Part shown: positions 12,301-25,631 of the stretch, piece by piece
How the letters are laid out: each line of letters starts with the position of its first letter
Numbering within the stretch: position 1 is the stretch's first letter
NCBI RefSeq assembly: GCF_024713945.1
Contig: NC_134684.1
Span: 1,407,001-1,471,000 of the forward strand
Reading direction: 5' to 3'
Length of the DNA: 64,000 nt
DNA from: Dermatophagoides farinae
Taxonomy: Eukaryota; Arthropoda; Arachnida; Sarcoptiformes; Pyroglyphidae
Notes under the pieces: model-generated
The model's input: the letters and a program-made list of their open reading frames with translations, nothing else
Databases searched by the model: none
What the model was told of the DNA's origin: nothing
Translations under genes and position numbers: made by a program

Positions 12301-13800
12301 CATCATCATCACAACACAACATGGAGAAATTAAGGAAAAAAATGATCTTTAATACGGTTCGACATCAACACACACACACACACACACATCTTGGCTACCG
12401 CCGCCGCCACCGCCGCTAACAAACATATTACTATCAATTTTTTGTTGTTGTTGTTGTTGTTGCTTTCAACGCTAAACATACAGCATGCTATATGATTATG
12501 ATACATTTAACGGAAAAAAATGATATGATATCCACACACCATAGTGGTGACAACAGCCACCACCACCACCACCATTACCACCACGATGATGCTAATCAAA
12601 GCTAATCAACCGTAAATTATATGATAAAAAAAAATAGAAAGGAAGTGTTTTGAATGAAAAATTGGGAGATAAAAAAAAAGTAGATGCCCGATTTAGATAG
12701 ATAGATAGATATAAACGATTGATGGCCACAAAAAAAATCATAGGATACGAAAGATGCAATTTGGACACAACAGAAAACATGATGTTATGAACCAAAAAAA
12801 AAAAAAAAAAAAATTGTATCACCATCAACAAAAACACAGACCACACATACGAAAAAAAAAATTGAATACAATACACGTTACCACTATATATATATCATCA
12901 CAAACCGGCAAATTTCAATTTGTGACAGTATATTCCACAAAAAAAAATAACATGTTCTCTTCTCACATCCCTTATTATTATCATTATCGTGAACGATTTT
13001 TGTAAAACCCATTTTTTTTTTTTTTTTTTTTGTTAACCGCACAACAACAAAACAAAACAAAAAAAAATTCGAATCCAGCAAAACAACGAAAATAAAGAAA
13101 AAAATGTGAGCTAGATATTTATCAAATGTCGGCAATGTCTTAAATGATGATGTCATTTCACCACCACCAGCAGCAGCAGCAGCCTACATTCATTTTCAAC
13201 ATCATCAACAACGAAAATGGTGGCAGTTTTTTTTCTGGAAAATTCCAGAAAATGACATTTATAAATTTCAATAAAAAAAAAAATTATCGATCGAAATGAG
13301 CGGATTATTCAGCATTTAAAGCAGCAGCAGCGGCAGCTGCCGCTGTATATGCAGTTTATTATTGATCCACAAAGTTTATGATTTCAAAGGAACAATTAAA
13401 AATTGGTTGTAGATTTATAAAATAAAATGAATGAATGAACAAAAAATGTCAATTCATCATTAATAATTTAAAGAGAAATAAGAGAATTTTCTGGGCGTAA
13501 CATTCCCACATCATAAATACACACACACACACACACACACATACAAGTCAAATGCAATCAATCGCAGAAATAAAAATTGAATTAATTATTCTTCAATTCT
13601 TTAACGTTCATCATCATCATCATTCTGTGTGTGTGTGTTCAATTTCTACTATTGATTCAATTTATTTTTATAATCAAGTAAAGAAACGAAACGATCACAA
13701 TTGGCGGTGGTGGTGGCGGCGGCGGCGTCACACTTTGTGGACGTGTTCCATTTATACACACACACGGCACAGACATAATACATGAAAAATCAACATGAAT
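12301..13800. other. Gene-free DNA with a cluster of GC-rich triplet repeats
   Basis: Unlike its AT-rich surroundings this stretch carries imperfect GCC/ACC near 12400-12417, (CCA)n near 12555-12573, (CAG)n near 13167-13182, GCA/GCN triplets at 13321-13345 including an 18-bp perfect palindrome, and GGT/GGC triplets near 13703-13728. No start, domain or splice-supported frame could be assigned. Confidence 0.45.
13328..13345. repeat. 18-bp perfect GC-rich palindrome
   Basis: CAGCGGCAGCTGCCGCTG is its own reverse complement. The stretch from 13321 reads as mixed GCA/GCG/GCT/GCC alanine codons on either strand. Confidence 0.9.
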
Positions 13801-15254
13801 CCGAATCAATTTTGATCCAAAAAAAAAAAAAAAATAAAAAATAAACAATCAAGACAAACTCTTTGTGTGTGTATATGTGTATGTGTGGTTTGTTTTCAAA
13901 CTTGCTCAAATCAATCACATCATATCAAAAACAAAGGCAATCAGTTCAATGTGTAATCAATGGTTTCAAGTAATTTCAGTCAAATTTTTTTTTCTACGTA
14001 GGCCCATAATCTCATCATCGTCATCAACAACGAAAATGAAGAATTTATTTAATCATAATGAAGCAATAAGATTTAGAAAATCCTAAACACACAAAAACAC
14101 AGACAGAGAGAGAGAGAAATGGCACTGATGTTTTGAATTGTACTATTAAAATAAATGGCTTTATGAAAATCTAACATTTTAATGATGAATTTATCATTAT
14201 TGTGCAATCGTAACAACAACAACAACAACAACAATACACAGGATTTAATCAAATTGAATTTGTCAAATTGGAAAAACGAAAAAAAAGACACTAAATGATG
14301 ACATAAAAAATTTTTATTTCATTTCTTTTTTTTACATATAAACATTTGTGGGTTGTTTATCAAACAAAACAAGACAAAACAAAAAATCGAAAATAATTGC
14401 CGTCGCACTATTGGTTTTGTTTTTTATTTCATTGCCGTTATTGTTGTGCAATATATCGCTATAGCGATAAAAATTGAATTTTAATTGAATTTTCATGAAA
14501 TTGAAACATGATATAATAATGGAAGACGAAGAGAGAGAGAGCGCAGAAAAATTCAGAGAATTTTAAATTGAAAATTTAAAATGATGATCATCATGATCAT
14601 GATGATACAATTTGATATATCTTTTGGTTTGGTTCAATTAGGGTTGAAAAAATTTTTTCTTTTTTTTTGGATAAATTTCCAGAGAAATTAGAAAATTTAT
14701 TCCACCCAAAATTGTTTTGGTAATTTAAAAAAAAAAACTCAAACAATGTTCAAAAAAAAGATGAAAAAAAATGAGTGGAAAAATTTCTTCTTCTTCTTTC
14801 TTCTTCGTATATATTGAAACTGAATTAATAATAAAAAAAAAAATTTATAACCACCAGCCATCATCGTCATCAATATTAACATTTTGTCATTAGAGAAATG
14901 GAATTTTCTTTTTTTTTCAATTTTGAAATTGAATATATATATATCAATAAAGGCAAAGAATAAAATTTGACCATTTCCAAAAACATACCACATGTCTATA
15001 GTAGACATTATCATTATTAGTAGTTATTGGATAGATACTTTCAAAAAACAGTGCGAAGAGTGTGAAGAGAGAAACCCTATTCAAAAGACAAAAAAAAAAC
15101 AAAGCAATAATTATAATTGAATTTTCATTATTATTCTCTAATATATATTCTTGTTTCTGGCTGCAATGAAATGAATTGAAAAAAACAGAGAAAAAAAAAT
15201 TCAAATAAAAATGAGAACAATCACTTTTCGTTTCAGATCTTCAATGCATTTTGC

Positions 15255-15285
<31 letters not shown>

Positions 15286-16290
15286 AAAAAAAACACAATA
15301 ACAACCCCAAGAGATTTTTTTATTCAAGTTGAAAAAAAACCATGAAGCCATCAAAAATCATCATCATCATAATCATTAAAATTCAGCATCGCAGCAAAAA
15401 AAAAAAAAATGAAAAACACACAGAAATCATCCAAATAAAAATAATGGAAAGAAGAGCTGGCTCGGGCAATACCAAAATGGAAAATGAAAGTGAAAACTGT
15501 TTAACAACGACAACGACAACGACAACGAAAAAAAATAATAACTGCCACCAACACCCACACACACACACACACACACATATAGACATTTATTATATTTTGA
15601 AAATGTGAAAACCAGAATAATGAAAAAAAACAACTTTTTTCTCCCGTTTCATATATCACAAGAGCGTATGTGGTGTATCAATAAATAAATTTTTATTTTT
15701 TTTGGTTCGAATAAACAAACAAACAGACAGATAAACATTTTGAAATATCCGTCAGAAAAAAAAGAATGAGCGAGTGAGATATTAAATGGTTATTACTTTT
15801 TTTTTTTTTTTTTTTGGTGAAATGAATATAAATTCCGGTCGATTGTGGTCGGCGGCCGGTTGAACAGAATCGAATGACTTGAATGAATGAAGTAAAGGAA
15901 TAACTGACAACAACAACAACAACAACAAAAACCGAAAAAAACGATCAAATAAACATATAATACTTGTCCATCAATAAATGAATAAAATATTCGTCGATTT
16001 TAGCTATTGCAATGAAATATTGAAAAAAAAGAAAAAGAATAGAGAATATTGTTCAATTGTTCAATTCGTCGATTGTCGAATGACTCAGTGAATGAATGAA
16101 TAAATGTCATACGATAAAAAAGGAGATATTGTCAGCCTTTTGTCAGGCATTATAGGATAGGCATGAAAAACCGAGATAGATTCTTGGTAATATTTTTTTT
16201 CCTATTCATTCATTCATTCATTCATCCGAAAAAAAGACATAGGAAACCCAAGAAGAAGAATGAAGGGAAAATGAAATCGAATCCATAAAG
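13801..16290. other. Repeat-rich gene-free DNA
   Basis: Contains poly(A) and poly(T) runs, (CA)n tracts near 15256-15278 and 15554-15577, (ACA)n near 14212-14231 and (CAA)n near 15908-15927. It also has a 16-bp palindrome TATCGCTATAGCGATA at 14454-14469. No gene seen. Confidence 0.5.
14454..14469. repeat. 16-bp perfect palindrome
   Basis: TATCGCTATAGCGATA equals its reverse complement. It might be a dimeric protein-binding site or chance; nothing nearby fixes a function. Confidence 0.85.
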
Positions 16291-16390
16291 GTGCGTTTAC
16301 ACGAGTCAACATTTTTTTTTTGTATTGCCAAAAGTTATCGAATTTTGTTGCGCACAACATTGCCAAAATGTTGACCTCCTGTGAACGCAC
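16291..16390. mobile_element. Foldback / MITE-like element with about 25-bp inverted arms
   Basis: The left arm 16291-16315 begins GTGCGTTTACAC and ends GTCAACATTTT. The right arm 16365-16390 begins AAAATGTTGAC and ends GTGAACGCAC. The arms pair with two mismatches and one bulged base around a 49-nt centre that holds TTGCCAAAA twice and a near-palindrome around TGCGCA. TAAAGG flanks the element at 16286-16291 and 16393-16398 and could be part of a target duplication, though the boundary is ambiguous by 1-2 bases. There is no coding capacity, so it would be non-autonomous. The family is not recognised. Confidence 0.6.
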
Positions 16391-19300
16391 ATTAAAGGGA
16401 ATGTGTGAATGAAATATTGAATCGACGAATGGAATTGAATAAAAAAAAACAGAATAAAAACTTGCCCATGTAACCATATATACCAATGAAATTCTATGGT
16501 TTGTGTTGGATGATCATTTTCCCAAAATTCTTGAATGATGACAATATTCTTTTTCTGTTGTTGTTGTTGTTGTTGCTGTTGTTCGGATTTCTATATTCAA
16601 CCATTATCTAGCTATTTATTTTTTTCTATTATTGTTCATCGATGAATAATAAAAATAATAATAAAAATAACGACATTGAAACAGCACAACACAGTGCAAT
16701 AATCATCAATCTTTTGATTATCTCTCTATATCTATCGTAAGTATGTACAAAAACAGGATTTGAGAATCCTGAATTCAACAACAACAACAGCAGCACAAAC
16801 ATTCAATTTCTTTTTGTTGTTGTTGTTGTTGTAAACATACGAATCCTATTCTTCTATAATACATTCATTCTCTATACATCTTTAATAAAATGGATGCATC
16901 GATTTTCAATACACATCGGAAGTGATTGGCACCAACAAAAAAAAGAAAAGAAAAAATGAATTAATGAAAATGAAATAAAGATAAAAAAAAACACATTAAC
17001 ATCAACCGGTGATGATATATTGATTGTATGTGTGTGTGTGTGTAGCCAGTGTCCATCGAAAATTGATTCGATATATAACTAAAATATTAAATATTGGCCA
17101 TCATAATCACATTTTTTTTCAACGGAAATGGTAAAATATCATTATCGATTCACAAAAGTTATAAAAAGGGTGCCAAACATACACACACACACACACAAAC
17201 ATTCACATTCCATTTGACAATGATGTGTGATGACTATAACACACAAAAATGTGAAATATAAAAATAAAAATGACTTTCCTGTGCAAAGGATGATGATGAT
17301 GATGATGAAAAAAATGGACAAACGAAAATCCAAAAAAAATGCTTGTCATTATTATTATTATTATTATTGGAATAGGCATTAGGGATGAAAAAAAAGAAGA
17401 AGAAATAAACCAAAAAAAAAAATGATTGTCTTGTCTTCACTTTGATGGTCGTCCCATCAATGGCCATCATCATCATCATCATCATCATCATAATCATTAA
17501 ACATTATCATCTATTGTCATTACAATATGATGAGAATTCGTATGTCTGTGTGTGTTGAAGCATCGTTTTTTTTCTGTTTGGTGAAATCATCATCAGTAGT
17601 ATCCAATGCAGAAAAAAAAAATTCGCCAACTTTTTTTTTCTATCCATCACACATAACCCATCATCATTCAATGATAATCTCTGTCGTCATCATCTTCATC
17701 TTTAGATTTCATCTACCACATCATCATCGGAGAATTTGAACAAAATTCAAGGAGATCCTCCATGAACATACACTCACATACACACACATACACACACACA
17801 TACGTCAAATCCACAAAGAGTTATCAAAGGAAAAAAACTTTTTTTTCGCACGAACACTTGAATAGATTTCCTATATATTTTTTTGATGGAATTTCTTTTC
17901 TCGTTGTCCATCATCATTTCTTATATCCATCATCATCATCATCATCATCATGACCAAACAAAACAAAACGAAAAAAAAGGAAATGAAATGACCATTATCA
18001 AATTTGCATGTAAAGAAACAAAATAAAAAAAAAATTTCGTGGGTAAAGGTAGACTCTGGAGTACGAATAAAACGGGAATTTTATAAAATTTGATTTTTTT
18101 TATTGTTTTCTTCATATATACAGTAGTGTGTTTTTTTTATATTCAATCATTTTCATCATCATCATCAAAAGATTAAGATTTGAAGGTTAATGGTCATAAG
18201 AGAAAAAAAATGTATGATGATAAAAGAAGCGGGAAAGGTCACAAATCTATGATGGGTCATTTATTTGTCATCATCAATGACAAAATAATGGTGGTAGTGG
18301 TGGTCATCATCCATATACATATAAATCCATAGCAAATAATGGACTGTTTTTTTTTATTCTTGGCTTCCTAACAGAAACACACACAAAAAAAAACTTTGTG
18401 GATCTGAATAAAAGTATCTGGAGAGAATAAAGAAAGAAAAAATACAAAAAAAATCAAAGATATTGAATTCTAGGATTCTTAGATTCCTTTTAATGGAATC
18501 TAAGCCAGAAAAAAACACATACACACACAAGACAAGACAAGATAAAAAAAAGAAAAGAAAAGTGATTAAAATTCAAGTCGACGCTACTCTACACTGATTT
18601 TGATGATCATCAAGTTTCAAAAAAAACAACAAAAATAAATAAAATAAAATAAAAGGAATCAAATAGAATTAAGCATCAACGATATTGTGTGTATGTAAGC
18701 AACTGAAAATAAAAGAAAGATAAACTTGATTGCAATTTATCGAAACATAAAAAGCAACTGCATCAAGTAAGTCAGCATAAAACATAAAGAAATTGACAAA
18801 AAAAAATATAAAGCAAATAATGACCACTACGGATGTCCATTTATGTGTGTGTATGAGGGGAAAGGGAATCAGGAATCCATGAAATGGCGGAAACTGACGG
18901 AGAATCCACGTCAATGTAACATCATCATCACCCTTACCATCAGCGCCACTATCATTAGACATTTTATTAATATATGGGCGAATACCCTACCATCAACAAC
19001 AACAACAATAGAAAAAAACCTGACTAGAATTCTAAATCATTAACTATTTACAATTAAAGTTTCATTATCATTATCATCATCATCATCATCATTAACGACA
19101 TTAATTCTGTTGTAGCAAGAATTATAAAAAAAATACAACAATAGACAGGCAGGATAATTAATGATCAAAATGAATCGAATCGAATCGAATGGATAATGGA
19201 AAAGAGAAAAAATTGCATCGACAACAATAAAGTGCTGAAATGTGCTGAAAAAAAATTGAATTGAATTTGACGAAAACAAAAACAAAAAACAAAATACAGG

Positions 19301-22018
19301 AAACAAGATTTTTTTCAACAAACCAATAATTGAGATCACATCATTGAACACACACATGTTCTGGAATTTTGTAACATGGCAACAACAACAACAAAAAAGC
19401 AATTTCCGAATCAACTGAAAAAAAAGACCAAGACCACACAGACAAAATAATTTTGAATAAATAAAACAGAAAAAAAACTCCAAAATTTAAATAACTTGGA
19501 CTGATTAATCAATTTCTCAATCGGTTTATCGTGTTCTCTTTGTTTTATTTAAATTCATCATCCACACATATTGATGGAACGTTTTTTTTTATTTGTTCTG
19601 TTTTTTTTCGATAAATCGATAAACAGGCCAAACAATCAATGGACAAATGATGATGATGATTAATATTGATTGATTCGATTGAAACGATTAATCGATCAAA
19701 CAACGATAAAATGATGGTGATTAAATTGCAAAAAGCAAAAAATGTTTTGTTGTCTAAATCAACATGAATAACCGAATCACGAAATATAAAGATGAATATA
19801 TAAATCGGACAAGTAAAAAAAAAAACAATAAAATCGAAAATCGGAAAAAAATTGATCAACCCAATGATCACACACACACATTCATGCACATGGATTCAAA
19901 TCTTCCACACCTTTTTCAATTTTTTTTGATTGACAAACGAGACAGCAGAACAACGTTTTTTTTTCGTTCTGTTCGTTAATATATGGAACAAATTGATGAA
20001 CGCAAATGGAAAAGAAAACAAAACAAAAAAAAATGAACAGAAAAATCGATCAAAAGAAATCGAAATCAAAAAAAAAAGAAAAAAATTTCGATTTTTTTTC
20101 TGAATAAATAAATTCAGGAACTATATTGAAATGAAAAATTATTCAATCAGGTTTCGGATCATTGAATACAATCTATCCATCATTATCATCATTATCATCA
20201 TCATCATCATCGTTGTAAAGTGGACACAAATAAAAATGAAAACAAGTTCAAAGTCGAAATTATGATGATAATGAGGATGATGATGATGATGACAAAAAAG
20301 ATTACAATTTCAAACATTGAAAGAATATGATTATAGAGGTCATCATCATCAAATAAATGAATGAATGGAATGGAATCGATTTATCTGCCATCATCATCAT
20401 CATCATTGTCATTATTGAATAGTTGCCGACTTGATTTGTTGTTGTTGTTGTTGTTGTTGCACAATGATGCTGTTGATTATGTGTTTTTTTTTTTGTCAGA
20501 AAAGCAAATGTTGTTTTTTTTCCAGACAATAAAAAAAAACACAACGGAATATGACGATACAATGGAATGGAATAGAAAAGAACAAAAAAGCAAAAAAAAA
20601 AAAAACAAAACAGATGCTAATTGTTTGTCATTCAAATGAACACGAAATGAAAAGAAAACAAAAAAAGATTCAAGATACAACTAAATGGTCACATTGTGAA
20701 CAGATGAAATTTCTATTGTAAGTTGAATGAGAATACATGAATGAAATGGAAATTTTTTTTTTTTTTAAACACAAGAAATGATATCTCAAATATTAGAAAA
20801 GTGTCAATTATTCTCTAATGATTTTCTTTTCTTTTTTTTTGGTGATAATTGTGTGTGTGTGTGTATGGGTGATTATCACTTTCTAATGATACACACACAC
20901 ACACACATGGTGTTTTTTTTTCATTGAAAATATAATTTCCGGAAATCATACCGTGATTGAAAAATTGTTACAATGTTTTTTCATGTGTTTGTAAGTAAAC
21001 AACAAGTTAAAAAGTGAACGTTTTTTTTAAATGTAAAATGAAAATAAGATTCTAGATTACAGGATAATGATTGGTTGATTGAATATGAAGAATGGAATGG
21101 ATGATGAACAATACAATGATAGTGAAAGGAATAATGATCATCAATTCAGTTTTTAAAAAAATCTATTTGGTAAAAGCTAGCTGTTTCAACAAGATAGGAT
21201 ATATCATGAACATCATATGCATGGTTGATCAACCAACAGTAAAATTCATGGTAAAAGATTATATCATGATGATGATGATGATGATGATGATAATGATCAT
21301 AATGGACCGATGATAACTACAGACCATTATTCTACCAATCATTATATCATTAAATTTTTGCTGTTTTTTTTTCTCACTCATTGCCGCATATATTGATAAA
21401 GAAATTGTTGTAACAACAAATAGAAAATTTCATTGGTTATCATCATCATCATCATCATCATCAACATCATCGAAAAAAAAAATTCAAGAAAAACTTGATT
21501 GATTCAATCACATGATGATCAATGAGGATATTATTGCAAGAAGTAAAAAAAAAACTTGTTAATCATTTTTTTTCTGTTTCCATTTTCTGCTTCACCATCA
21601 CCAGCATCATTAATCGATAATGGAAAAACCTTCAGAATAATGAATCAGTGAATACTTAATTATCATACTATGGAAAAATGAAAAAAAATGATTGAAAATA
21701 ACAAATTCAAATAGAATTTCAAATATCAGTTTGCAAATGTTTCATTTCACATTTAAATCACAAAGTTTCAATGGAAAAGAAAAAAATGAAAATTTTTTTC
21801 TTTTATTTTTCCACTAATCATTGAAAGTTTCATAATTTTATTATATTGCATAATACAAACAATTCACATATAATGAAAAAAATAAATAAATAAAAAAAAC
21901 GCCAGAATAACATGTCAAAAAATTCTTCATATGATGATGATGATTCACATATATACAAATAATAATCAATGAATGAAAATTTTTCTTTTCACTTTTACTT
22001 CAACATAACATTCAGACA
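16391..22018. other. Repeat-rich gene-free DNA
   Basis: Dominated by (CAT/ATG)n, (CA)n, (TTG)n and homopolymers. Examples are (CAT)n at about 17465-17491, (TGT)n at about 20440-20458 and (ATG)n near 21268-21291. A short GGAATC stem-loop is at 18478-18504. The longest frames (for example at 19040-19483 and 20361-20639) translate to low-complexity sequence and are not credible genes. Confidence 0.5.
18478..18504. repeat. 10-bp perfect stem-loop
   Basis: CTTAGATTCC and GGAATCTAAG pair perfectly around a 7-nt loop. No poly-T or gene context gives it a role. Confidence 0.8.
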
Positions 22019-22130
22019 GGACTTACTTCCATCATCATTCGATAAAATCTTGATGATGGAATTAAGTGACGAATAATTCATATTCTTGAAGACGGACGTG
22101 GACTTATATTGAATGACAAATTAAGTCCAC
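22019..22130. repeat. Pair of hairpins bounded by GGACTTA / TAAGTCC
   Basis: Hairpin one has arms 22021-22037 and 22050-22066 (17 bp, one mismatch, 12-nt loop). Hairpin two has arms 22098-22106 (GTGGACTTA) and 22122-22130 (TAAGTCCAC) with a 15-nt loop. GGACTTA at 22019-22025 and TAAGTCC at 22122-22128 make the whole block a nested inverted repeat. It could be a small foldback element or a structured RNA. Confidence 0.6.
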
Positions 22131-25100
22131 AAATTTCTTTTCATTCAAAACATCAGACAAAATTAATCAAAAAAAAGAAGAAGAAGATGATGAAAAAAAA
22201 ATTCTTTAATGTCTATTCCAGCGAGATTCAAAATTTACAATAACAAAAAAAATGAGCAAACAAACACTGTAAAAATTTTTTTTTGTGTGCAACAAACAAA
22301 ATTCCATCATCATAGACATCATCCCTATGGATATATACAATTATTATTACGAGCAATTAAAAATTTGTCACCAAAAAACACACACACACACACGCACACG
22401 CACACATTTCTTCTTTTTTTTTCAAGTCCCATATGCATACAATTAATGTATAATGAATGTGAAAATGCAATATTATCATCTTGCATGCTTATTACACATA
22501 CACATTTTCACTTTCACTTTCATCACAATCTGCATAATAAATTAGATATAATATGTACAGAATGATAATGAACTAGATTCATCATCTTCTGTATGGGTTA
22601 CATGAACTAAAACAGAATTAGTATAGAATTGGTGGACCATCACTATACTGTTGTGTTTAGTTCATTGTTGATGGTTGTTAATGATAATCATTATCATTAA
22701 ATGAATATATGGTTTGTGGACAATGAATTTTCTGTTACATATGAAGATATAATTTATTTTTATTTTTTTCATGAAAAAAAAGTTCATGTTAATAATGAGA
22801 GAATGGAATAGAATTTGTTAAATTTTTCATGTGTATATGTGATCATCAACAACAATCAAATATCCGGAAAATGATGAGAAAAAAACAAACAAACGAATGA
22901 ATGAATGAATGAATGATGAACGTGTTTTTTTTTGCATTTATCATAAAATTCTGTGTGTGTGTGTGTGTGTGTGTGTTCAATGTATAAATCATCATCATCA
23001 TTGCCATCATATGACCATTAAAGGTTTTGGAAATGAAAATAAATTTCCTTTTTTTTCCAATTTCCAACCATAAAGAACATTCTTTTTCATTTGGTTTTGT
23101 TTTTTGTTGTTTTACTAATGCCTTAATCATTCATTCATTCATTCATCTAAACAACAACAACAAGACAAAAATAACAACAACAACAAGACAAGGATTCTCT
23201 CTCACTCTCTATCTCTATTTTTTCGTATTAGACTAAAAAAGAAAAAAGAGACAGAATACAATATAAATGCTGAGCTCTTGAAGCTCTTGAATATATCATC
23301 ATCGTAATAACATTGAAATTGAACATGCAACAAAAAAAAATTCTGTATTACAAAAAAAAAAAAAAAAACAGCTCAAGTGGCTGGCCGATTATACACTGCT
23401 ACTAATACTTTGGATTTTCTTTTTGATTCTTCATGGATTTTTCTTTTTACTTTTTTTTCTGCTTGCTTGGCCAGCCGTTATTTTCATTGAATGAAATTTG
23501 ACTCTCTCTTTCTCTCTATGTTCTGTTGTCTAATAAGATAAAAATAAAGTAAATCAACTCAAGCGACATAGAATCATCGTTTCAAATGGATTGAATCGAT
23601 TCAAAATCTCTGTTCAAGATCATTAAGGGCGTTATAGTCATCAACATCATCATCATGGTGGTGGGGGACGATAAATTCAATGTGAATAGAAAAGAGAATT
23701 TTTTGCCGCCCAACAGGAAAAAAAACCAAAAGAGAAAAAAAGTTTTTGCTAAGCTCTATGTGTGTGTGTGTGTGTGTGGTTTTTTGGAACCAAATTCTTG
23801 TGTGTGTGTGTGTGTGTGTGGATGCCTAATGCTCAACTATACTATGGCTATCAAATTCGATTCCAAATATAACATAGTGCTATTTATTCATCTTCTTTGC
23901 AGATTCTATGTTTGAAAATAAAAAAAATGAGGATTCACCACGAAAAACAACAAGCATGGATGAACAGGCAAACAAAAACAAAAAAAAGAAGAGATTTTTC
24001 ATTTTCCATCAACGAAAAGAAATAAAATTAGCTATATATTCCAGAACAAATAAACGAAACATTCCATTTGGGGGTTCCAGAAACATTGTGTGTGTATGCT
24101 TGTGTGTCAACTTTAATGTGGAACATTGTGAAACAACAACAAAAAAATTTAATTAGTTAATTAGCTACCATCATCATCATCATCATCATTATTATTATCA
24201 ACATCATCGTATAAAAAGCTATAAAAAGTCAAAAAAAAAACACCAAGCTACTACCCATTACTATTCTATATTAATGTATGTGTGTGTGTGTATGTGCGAT
24301 AAACGGAAGTAAAACAATAATGAAAAACAAAATCAAAAAAAAAGTTTACTTTCTGATTCTTTTCTTCACTTTACTTAATCATTGATTGAATGAGAGAGAT
24401 ATAGAGAGAAAGAAAAAAGTGAGAAAGTTCAATTAATATTTGTTTCTATTGTAGAATTGTCTACGTTCGTTTTGTTGTTGTTGTTGTTGTTGTTGTAAGG
24501 AAACGACGGAAAAGAAATATCGGAAAACAAGACAAAAAAGGAAAAAAAAAGTTTTCAAATGGGACAAGATTTTTTTTTTACAAATTACATAATACCCAAA
24601 AATAAAAACTGGGTAGCTGTGTGTGTGTGTGTGTGTGAAATAATGTCTCACAAATGGTGGTGGTGATGATGATGATGAGAAATGAAACACACTTTTTTTT
24701 GATTCGAGAAAAAAAACTGTAGAAAATACCAGAAAAAAGGAGAGCTAGAGAGATCACAAATCAAGCAGATAATTTATTATCGTTTGAATTGTGTAATCCA
24801 TTTAAGTGAATGAATGAATGAATGAAAGAGTTTCTCTGGACCAAAGAAATAGAGGAGACAAATATAAAATGAAAATAATTCAAAATGTCAAATGTGTGTA
24901 AACAAGAACATGGACATTTTTTTTGGTTGGTTGGTGGGTCATGTTCCAATCTATGCGTTTCAAGATCAAAAAAAAAAGATAAGAATGACACACACACACA
25001 CACACAAACACCATTTAATACAGACAAACAAATTTTAAAAAATACAAACAGAACACATACAGAATAAAATAAAAGTAGAAATAAATTGATGTCGAGAATC

Positions 25101-25448
25101 GAGAATAATAAAAAAAAAAGAGAGAGAGAGAGAAACTTTATATATTTTTTTTTATCGAACAAAAGAATTTACGACGGTAGACACATCGATGATGATCATG
25201 ATGATGATCATAATCATAATCATAAAAATAAAATACATAGATACAATCGAATGAACACAATGGTGTATTATGAACAAACAAATTGGATTCACCACCACCA
25301 CCGTCAAAAAAAAAAAAAAAAAGAAAGAAAGAATTTGATGGTCTATCTGTACATGTACACATTGAGAATGAAATGGTTGTTGTTTCACTGCATTCATTCA
25401 TTTATTCATTCATTGTAAATTGTATATAAAATTTTTCTTTATTGTTCC
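22131..25448. other. Repeat-rich gene-free DNA left of the copia element
   Basis: Contains (CA)n near 22378-22392, (TG)n near 22953-22975, 23760-23778 and 24618-24637, (CAT)n near 24169-24189 and (TTG)n near 24474-24495. Candidate frames (for example 24761-25162) are low complexity. No gene, tRNA or rRNA seen. Confidence 0.5.
25444..25448. repeat. Target-site duplication, left copy (GTTCC)
   Basis: Identical to the five bases at 30025-30029 immediately beyond the other LTR; five bases is the usual copia duplication. Confidence 0.93.
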
Positions 25449-25617
25449 TGAAGAGTTTTATTGATATATTAAAAAATAACTCCAACTGAACAAAATGAAT
25501 TACAATCAGTTTAAATACAAAGAAAATGAAAAAATAAACAAACAAGAAAATAATAATAAAATAACCATGACACTACTTGTCATACATAGTCAGTGTCATA
25601 GTCAAGTTTATACAACA
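25449..25617 (-). repeat. 3' LTR of the copia element (169 bp)
   Basis: In window orientation it opens TGAAGAGTTTTATTGATATA and closes TACAACA. In element orientation it has a TATAAA box close to its start and AATAAA near its end, as expected for promoter and polyadenylation. It also has a short internal inverted repeat TGACACT/AGTGTCA. It differs from the other LTR by one extra T and one extra A. Confidence 0.96.
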
Positions 25618-25629
25618 TTCTCCCCTGTT
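25618..25629 (-). promoter_or_regulatory. Polypurine tract of the copia element
   Basis: Read on the minus strand it is AACAGGGGAGAA, directly abutting the 3' LTR: the position and composition of a plus-strand DNA synthesis primer. Confidence 0.85.
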
Positions 25630-25631
25630 TA

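Noticed and set aside
14118-14142. Match to the 5' end of the miR-263 family (AATGGCACTG)
   Set aside because: The rest of the mature sequence does not match and no paired star arm is nearby.
23379-23480. GGCTGGCC / GGCCAGCC inverted words about 85 bp apart
   Set aside because: Only eight bases pair, each word is partly self-complementary and the flanks do not extend the match.
19040-25162. Open frames of 60-147 codons (for example 19040-19483, 20361-20639, 24761-25162)
   Set aside because: They translate to Phe/Leu/Ser/Val or Asp/His runs from simple repeats, lack domain similarity and have no splice-compatible partners.
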